Source of the DNA: CAYJAY01 sp964370715
Lineage (GTDB): Bacteria > Bacillota > Clostridia > Oscillospirales > Ruminococcaceae
Assembly: GCA_964370715.1 (NCBI GenBank)
Contig: CAYJKJ010000006.1
Coordinates: forward strand, 57,586-121,585
Length of the DNA stretch: 64,000 nt
Reading direction: 5' to 3'
In this document: positions 59,042 to 64,000 of the stretch, one piece after another
Layout of the letters: each line of letters opens with the position of its first letter
Numbering within the stretch: the first letter of the stretch is position 1
Translations under genes and position numbers: made by a program
The notes under the pieces: generated by a model
What the model was told of the DNA's origin: nothing
The model's input: the letters and a program-made list of their open reading frames with translations, nothing else
The model's database searches: none

Positions 59042-59614
59042 TTAATCGTTTTCCAAAAGATATGTAGCTTGAAGATCCGCAACATGGAGTTTAACCGCAA
59101 GGGGATACTTCGCAAATGCATTGCTGACGCTGTAGCCGCCAACCTTAGCATCGCTATCAAAACCGCCCATATGCCAACGAATTGCAATAGCTTCTTCGTT
59201 TTTAAGCTTGAAAAATCTTTCGATTAGATAAACGGATTTTTCGCCATGACCAAACGGGAACTTATCATCGATGGTGTAGAAGGGAACTTTTTCCCAAGCT
59301 CCGGTTTGTTCGTTTTTAACGTTTCTTGTTGATTCTTTATAGAACTCAACTTTACAAAGGTCATGGAGCAAAGAGCAGATAGCTATGCTTTCTGCCTTGT
59401 CTTTGTTTTCGCTTAACTCTTCGTTTTTCATCATCACATCAAATACATTGAGGGAATGAGAAACGAGCCCATATTTACAAGCACTATGAAACTTTGTGCT
59501 TGCGGGAGCGACAAAAAAATCTGTTTTTTCTAGCCAATCGAGAAGCTTTATACTTCCTTCTCGAGTAATATGTTTTTGGAATAAACCAACAAAACGTTCT
59601 CTATAATCAGACAA
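59042..59614 (-). CDS. HD-domain phosphohydrolase
   Basis: 190 residues. Metal-ligand pattern: 'GLVSHSLNVFDVM' (His near residue 52), 'CSLLHDLCKVEFY' (HD near 87), 'FPFGHGEKSVYLIERFF' and 'AIRWHMGGFD'. It is a single HD domain of the type often annotated simply as hydrolase. Substrate is unknown; nucleotides or 3' ends of nucleic acid are both possible. The PC4-like gene is 10 bp upstream on the same strand, suggesting a nucleic-acid setting. Confidence 0.83.
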   Translation of the reverse strand: MSDYRERFVGLFQKHITREGSIKLLDWLEKTDFFVAPASTKFHSACKYGLVSHSLNVFDVMMKNEELSENKDKAESIAICSLLHDLCKVEFYKESTRNVKNEQTGAWEKVPFYTIDDKFPFGHGEKSVYLIERFFKLKNEEAIAIRWHMGGFDSDAKVGGYSVSNAFAKYPLAVKLHVADLQATYLLEND

Positions 59615-59624
59615 AAAACACCTC

Positions 59625-59846
59625 TTAAAGCTCTAGCTCGTTTAAAAGCTCTTTTAAAGCTTTAAGCTCTTCGATAGAAAGCGAGATACCTTTGCCCATC
59701 TTTTCGTTGCCGGGCGCCCAATCTCTTATATCATATTTAGGATCTCTTCCGTTCCAACTTATAAGGTTGACCGAACGACTCCAACCATTTGCATTTTCGG
59801 AAAGTGTTCCGACATTTTCAACTATATCATAACTAAATTCAGCCAT
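59625..59846 (-). CDS. PC4/YdbC-family ssDNA-binding protein
   Basis: 73 residues from ATG at 59844-59846 (AAGGAG SD 8 nt upstream). 'DIVENVGTLSENANGWSRSV', 'NLISWNGRDPKYDIRDWAP' and 'KMGKGISLSIEELKALKELL' are the YdbC family signature, a bacterial PC4-like transcription coactivator fold that binds single-stranded DNA. The longer frame to 59969 is an AT-rich, hydrophobic extension without SD. Confidence 0.88.
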   Translation of the reverse strand: MAEFSYDIVENVGTLSENANGWSRSVNLISWNGRDPKYDIRDWAPGNEKMGKGISLSIEELKALKELLNELEL

Positions 59847-60293
59847 AGCGAAAACTCCTTTTATAATTAATTTTATTTTGCATTTTACATTAAAATATAA
59901 AAATATAAATATATAAATAATATACTGTATTTTAATGAAAAAAACAATAGCATTTTTAACGAAATTCAACTATTTTTTTTATTTAATAATAAGTATACAG
60001 CAAATGGAAAAATAAAAGCATGATATAATGACGATATATAAGGTATTTAGGCGATAGGAAGCTATTATAGGATAGCTTGAGGATGAGGGAAGAGGTTAGA
60101 TTTTGTATATCACAGATGGAAACTTTCTGCGAAACGGTGTATAATTGTAATCACAAATTTAAATTCCAAAGGATGAAGTTTGAAAAATAAGATTTTTCAA
60201 ACACCGTTTTGTGCTTTTTGCCAGATACGATAGGCAAAACTTTTTCACTATAAAAACTTGTGTGAAAAAGCCGCTCAAAACTCAAGGAATGAA
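59847..60293. other. Gap with no gene
   Basis: About 450 bp, very AT-rich. I see only small inverted repeats, for example CTTTTTCAC/GTGAAAAAG (60239-60270) and TTTTGCC/GGCAAAA (60215-60240). No RNA gene or complete reading frame could be recognised. Confidence 0.5.
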
Positions 60294-60650
60294 ATGGTCA
60301 TAATTATGCAAAAAACACTAATAATAGCATTTTTTAATATTATCTTTTTTACATCTTGCTCCGCCGACAGCAACATACAACCAGATACAGAGATATCGCA
60401 TAACGGTAATTTGCTGATATTTGAATCTGTCAAGGGACGAATATTAGAGATATCACCAAGTGGCGAAGTTGTGTGGGAATATATTTCCCCTGTTGCAGAT
60501 GATGGGGTAATGACACAAGGCCAAGAAATCCCCCAAAATAGATTTAGTGGCGACTTATATAATGAATTCTTTTTAGCATATAGATATACCTCTAATTACG
60601 GCGGACTAAATGATATTGATTTAACGTCCAAGGGAGTTATTGAAAATTAA
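60294..60650 (+). pseudogene. Truncated arylsulfotransferase-like lipoprotein
   Basis: 118 residues from ATG 60294 with AAGGA SD at 60284-60288. A lipoprotein-type signal ends FFTSC. It is followed after about 15 residues by 'NLLIFESVKGRILEISPSGE' and 'VVWEYISP' and a C-terminal 'FFLAYRYTSNYGGLNDIDL'. The latter match the last blade of arylsulfate sulfotransferase-type beta-propellers, which are normally about 450-600 residues. So a signal peptide is joined to the last blade only, most likely the result of an internal deletion. It may still be expressed. No related fragment is seen upstream. Confidence 0.55.
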
Positions 60651-60788
60651 TTTTAAATTCAAATACACAAAACAAAAGCAATAGAAGACAACCGACCAAA
60701 TTATCAACGATTAAGATGTACAAAACTTAAAATCTGGTGCATTATTTTGAGTATATAATAATTTGTTTTAATTTTCTGAAAATTTAGC

Positions 60789-60817
60789 TTGACATTTAGT
60801 TTATTTTTTGGTATTAT
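60789..60817 (+). promoter_or_regulatory. tRNA-fMet promoter
   Basis: TTGACA (60789-60794) and TATTAT (60812-60817), 17-bp spacer, 27 bp before the tRNA. Confidence 0.75.
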
Positions 60818-60844
60818 ATTATTCGCACCAAAAATATAAAATAT

Positions 60845-60920
<76 letters not shown>

Positions 60921-60925
60921 TAAAA

Positions 60926-60968
60926 CCCTTGCATTTAAGCCGTTTTTCGGCGAATGCAAGGTTTTTTT
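60926..60968 (+). terminator. tRNA-fMet terminator
   Basis: CCTTGCATT pairs with AATGCAAGG, with an inner GCCG/CGGC, followed by T7. Confidence 0.85.
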
Positions 60969-61036
60969 CTTTTGCAAAAATTTCGCCGAATTAAAATTTT
61001 CATCATGTTCCCATCATGTTTTTTGTTTCATTTTCG

Positions 61037-62743
61037 TCATGTTCCGAAAATTAATGATGTCATTTTATTCGCCGCCTCAAGCTTTGCTCCGGTAACGATG
61101 TGTGCATAACGTTGATGCACCGTAGCCGGAACGTCCCCAATGTATGCCGCTGTGGTGACTACGTCTGCGCCGTTGCAGATTAGCATTGATGCCACGGTAT
61201 GACGAAAAGCGTGTGGATTGATGTGCGGAAAATCAGGGTCGTCTCGTCTCATACGGTCGGATAGCCGTTTAAAGTAACGTGTTATACCATCAGGGCTTAT
61301 CATGCCGCCGCCTTCAGCTGTAAAAATAAAATCCGACGAAACCCAATACTTGCCGAATTTTGCTTTTTCGCTGTCATGCCACGCTAAGTATTCCCTTAAT
61401 AAATCGACAATTTCATCAGTCATCGGTAGCACACGTATTTTATCGCCCTTTGGATACTGTTTTTCGTAGATGCCATTTTTACTATCATATAAAACGCACG
61501 TTGCAATTGTTAATTCTTTTTTATCGAAGTCAATTGCCTGTCGTTTTATGCCGGCATATTCACCACGTCTGCCACCATACGCCATCATCAAATATGCAAT
61601 TGTGCGCCACATTATAGGCGAATCCACAAGTGCATTTTTTATTTTTTCCAAATCTTCGGGTTGAAAATAGTTTGGCGTTTTAGGTGTGATTTTTGGCGGA
61701 CTTGCTCGCTCTGCCGGATTGTTTATAATAAATCCGAGTTTTTTTGCTTGATTAAAGATCGATGACATTAAACGGTGATACTCTAAAATTGTTTTTGCTG
61801 ATAATGATTTTCCGTTTAATTTATTTTGACCTGGTTTCCCAAGTTGCATATAAAAACTGTTGAGCATACCGGGCGTTATTGCGCTAATTTTTAAATGTCC
61901 AAAATTCGGCAGAATACGTAACCTTAACATATCTTCATAGTTAGAAATAGTGCTACGCTCGACTCCGGCGGCTCGTTTTATATCGATAATTTCCCCTGCA
62001 AAATCACGAAAAAACACCTGTCTATTACAAAAACTCTCACGGATTTCCTGTTCAAACAGAACGTTTTCCTTTGCGATTAATTTTTCAAAGTCACTTTTTT
62101 TGCTGTGATATCCACTCACCTCTAACCACTTTTCGTATAAAGCAGAACGAGATATATTTTCGCAAATAATAGTGACTTCACCTACCATTTTAAACTCATA
62201 AAGCTTTTTGTCAAGTTTTTTCTTCAGCGGAAATTCGTTTGATCTCGACAACGAATTTTCATTGTCAGCACGTTGTGAACAAGGCTTGCCATCTATGAAT
62301 GTATGGCTGCAATATTTGGTTTTTGCGTTATGTGTTATAAAATATTTTCCACATTTGCTACAACATTTAAGTTTAATATGTTTCAATTTTTCAAAATCTC
62401 GATAGGTTTCGTTGGCTATAAAATGCAACAATGCAAGAGCCAATCCAAAGATATTATCTACCGAATATGTTGTTGCTAAAAATTCTCGGTCATTTGAGCT
62501 TTTGTATAGTTGCAAAACTAAACACGGCGCTCGACGGTTCAACCATTTCGCTTTTTGAATACGGTTATGATGCAAACGGCTATATGTTGACCGAAAACAT
62601 AACCAACGCCGACGGCTACACCGCAAAAGCCTATCACTACGGAAGCGGCGGCGAACTTCTTTCTTCCTATACCTCCGCCGGAGAGGACGAGGGAAGCAAA
62701 CAATATTCCTATGACCTATTCGGAAACAAAACCGCCGAAACAA
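61037..62743 (-). CDS. Tyrosine recombinase (integrase) with replaced 5' end
   Basis: Frame of 568 residues. The first 75 or so are only the antisense of the RHS gene and are Arg-rich nonsense. Then comes part of a DUF6076-like zinc domain ('KCCSKCGKYFITHNAKTKYC', in the region of residues 125-150), a SAM-like core-binding domain (about 235-335), and the catalytic domain (about 350-560) with 'YGGRRGEYAG' (Arg), 'PKGDKIRVLPM' (Lys), 'HAFRHTVASM' (HxxR) and 'HQRYAHIV' (Tyr nucleophile). The usual 'LGH' is 'IGD'. The gene points toward the tRNA-fMet 3' end, typical of an integrase at its attachment site. The natural start has been lost at a junction near 62505-62525. Confidence 0.85.
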   Translation of the reverse strand: MFRRFCFRIGHRNIVCFPRPLRRRYRKKEVRRRFRSDRLLRCSRRRWLCFRSTYSRLHHNRIQKAKWLNRRAPCLVLQLYKSSNDREFLATTYSVDNIFGLALALLHFIANETYRDFEKLKHIKLKCCSKCGKYFITHNAKTKYCSHTFIDGKPCSQRADNENSLSRSNEFPLKKKLDKKLYEFKMVGEVTIICENISRSALYEKWLEVSGYHSKKSDFEKLIAKENVLFEQEIRESFCNRQVFFRDFAGEIIDIKRAAGVERSTISNYEDMLRLRILPNFGHLKISAITPGMLNSFYMQLGKPGQNKLNGKSLSAKTILEYHRLMSSIFNQAKKLGFIINNPAERASPPKITPKTPNYFQPEDLEKIKNALVDSPIMWRTIAYLMMAYGGRRGEYAGIKRQAIDFDKKELTIATCVLYDSKNGIYEKQYPKGDKIRVLPMTDEIVDLLREYLAWHDSEKAKFGKYWVSSDFIFTAEGGGMISPDGITRYFKRLSDRMRRDDPDFPHINPHAFRHTVASMLICNGADVVTTAAYIGDVPATVHQRYAHIVTGAKLEAANKMTSLIFGT

Positions 62744-64000
62744 AAGACGGCGAAATAACGTATTATTTCTATGACAAAAACAATCGCCTAACCTCTAAAT
62801 CAAACGGTTTTAAAACCACCGCAAAATATACCTACGACCAAGACGGAAACATGGTAAACAAGATAGAGGACGGCGACACAACAAAGTATACCTACACGAC
62901 CGATAACTTTTTACAGGACACCTATATAAACGGCGAACTTCAAAGCAGCTACTATTACGACGCTATGGGGCTTAAAGCCTACGAAGTTTTGCAAAAAGGC
63001 GAACAGACCGAAACAACAAAAGAAACGAAAAATTTCGAGGGCGAGCTTCTAGGGTGGCACGCTTATTTCGAGACGGTTGAAAACAAGGTTGTTGAAACAA
63101 CGATAGACGACCAAGCGGTTAAAAACGGTTGGATAGCTTCCAACACAGGGTTAATGTCTCTAACCGCATTTTCTCCGGCGTTTACCGCAAGTTTTGCCGA
63201 GCTTTCAAAGGATATTTGGAACGACCTAAAAGAATTATTTACAAAAAATACCGAGACATGGTATACTGACGTTGTTCCCGAGATATCGACCGAAAGCGAC
63301 AAACAAACGGCAACTTTCGGGCTTGAAGTAACGGAGGATTTCGAGCCGACAAGATATGTCTATGACCTAACATTCGAACACGCACAGGTTCTTTCCGAGC
63401 AAAGCGCCCCCGACGAAACAAGGGCTTCATATAGCTATGGCGCATCGGGCAGAGCGGCAAACCAACAAACGCTCGAGATATATTCCTATGACGGGCGAGG
63501 TTCGGTCTCCGAGATAACGGAAAACGGAAAAACCGTTACAACGCTTTCATACGATACGTTTGGAAATATAGTTTCGGGCGAGCCGGAAGACGACCGAATT
63601 TTCGGCTATAACGGCGAACAGTATACGCCGCAAAACGGACTTCAATATCTAAGAGCAAGACACTATGACCCGAGCATAGGTTCGTTTACAACGCAAGACA
63701 CGTTCCTCGGAACGTCGGAAAATCCGATAACCCAAAACAGGTATGCTTACGGAAACAACAACCCTGTTATGACGGTTGACCCGAGCGGAAATTTTGGGTT
63801 GTTCTTCTGGGCGGCTGTGGCGGTTGTTGCGGTAGCGGTTTATGTCTTTAGACCCTCGCCTCCAGCACCTGCCCCTGCACCATACGTTCCATACATCCCG
63901 ACATATACCCCTGCCCCCGCTCCGGTAAGCTCCGCTCCAGCAACTTCTTCCGGCGGAGGAGGCTACAGCTATTCCGGAACAAGCAGTTGGTCGGGCGGCG
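62431..64000 (+). CDS. RHS/YD-repeat protein, 5'-truncated, runs off the window
   Basis: The frame is open from 62422 to the window end (first ATG 62431), but family-like sequence begins only near 62525. YD repeats follow ('YSYDLFGNKTAETKDGEITY', 'YTYDQDGNMVNKIEDG', 'YYYDAMGLKAYEV'), then the RHS core 'GYNGEQYTPQNGLQYLRARH' with 'YDPSIGSFTTQDTF' and 'NRYAYGNNNPVMTVDPSG'. After the core is a hydrophobic helix (FFWAAVAVVAVAVYVF) and a Pro/Ala then Gly/Ser-rich tail where the variable, often toxic, C-terminal domain would follow outside the window. RHS proteins encapsulate and deliver polymorphic toxins or form surface filaments. Signal and most repeats are missing at the left, cut by the integrase junction. 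Confidence 0.82.
   Translation, partial: MQEPIQRYYLPNMLLLKILGHLSFCIVAKLNTALDGSTISLFEYGYDANGYMLTENITNADGYTAKAYHYGSGGELLSSYTSAGEDEGSKQYSYDLFGNKTAETKDGEITYYFYDKNNRLTSKSNGFKTTAKYTYDQDGNMVNKIEDGDTTKYTYTTDNFLQDTYINGELQSSYYYDAMGLKAYEVLQKGEQTETTKETKNFEGELLGWHAYFETVENKVVETTIDDQAVKNGWIASNTGLMSLTAFSPAFTASFAELSKDIWNDLKELFTKNTETWYTDVVPEISTESDKQTATFGLEVTEDFEPTRYVYDLTFEHAQVLSEQSAPDETRASYSYGASGRAANQQTLEIYSYDGRGSVSEITENGKTVTTLSYDTFGNIVSGEPEDDRIFGYNGEQYTPQNGLQYLRARHYDPSIGSFTTQDTFLGTSENPITQNRYAYGNNNPVMTVDPSGNFGLFFWAAVAVVAVAVYVFRPSPPAPAPAPYVPYIPTYTPAPAPVSSAPATSSGGGGYSYSGTSSWSGG

Noticed and set aside
62422..62520. 5' extension of the RHS frame left of the junction
   Set aside because: It is antisense of the recombinase's DUF6076-like region and shows no YD-repeat character; only the frame is open.

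Overview
The window reads as chromosome of an AT-rich, endospore-forming anaerobe of the class Clostridia (Firmicutes). The evidence is a set of sporulation genes (ylbJ, yqfC, yqfD, spoIIGA, sigE, sigG, a ylmC/ymxH-type gene, pdaA), clostridial-style small genes (yqzL, ireB, DUF1540, DUF1893, a DnaC/DnaD pair), folate C1 genes (fhs, folD), radical SAM enzymes and frequent TTG starts preceded by strong Shine-Dalgarno (SD) sites. Nothing here fixes genus or species.

Layout. 1-2067: tail of a YfhO-type membrane protein, an Mrp/DUF1893 pair and a small membrane protein. 2188-6407: two translationally coupled genes, a large low-complexity protein ending in an ABC-ATPase-like domain that appears to lack its catalytic motifs, and a multi-span membrane partner with a Gln/Pro linker and an Asp/Tyr tail. 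This is the best candidate for an undescribed system. 6485-16045: TRIC-type channel, small Cys protein, ylbJ, then the conserved run yqfC-yqfD-phoH-ybeY-era-yqzL-recO and mutS2. 16146-19706: spoIIGA, sigE, sigG and a PRC-barrel gene, with a class III-like fic gene inserted on the opposite strand between spoIIGA and sigE. 19788-25590: an XRE regulator with paired palindromes, then an arsenic operon (arsR, ArsP/YraQ-type permease, ferredoxin-TM-thioredoxin fusion, ccdA, Cys-repeat thioredoxin, acr3, ferredoxin-ArsC fusion).

25675-34316: rsgA, a palindromic repeat region, a phage-type holin/endolysin cassette, asd, DUF1540, and on the minus strand pdaA, folD and fhs. 34503-49347: Nif3-like protein, nhaC, methyltransferase, rarA, tRNA-Leu, DUF368 lipid carrier translocase, DUF5107 protein, GGDEF/EAL protein, MsrA-MsrB lipoprotein, two radical SAM genes, ireB. 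49644-56458: acetyltransferase, LacI regulator and a malto-oligosaccharide ABC uptake/malQ operon lacking an ATPase gene. 56599-59846: yjbQ, DnaC-like and DnaD-like replication genes, HD-domain gene, PC4-like gene. 60294-64000: truncated sulfotransferase-like lipoprotein, initiator tRNA, and a tyrosine recombinase whose 5' end runs antisense into an RHS/YD-repeat gene that continues beyond the window.

How parts work together: the sporulation genes build the sigma-E/sigma-G cascade, and the sigG SD lies inside a hairpin. The arsenic operon has its own consensus promoter flanked by two ArsR-type operators and couples two exporters to an apparently ferredoxin- and CcdA-linked thiol redox chain. 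The malto-oligosaccharide operon is preceded by a LacI gene with its own operator, and a terminator after the binding-protein gene probably sets the usual excess of binding protein over permease.
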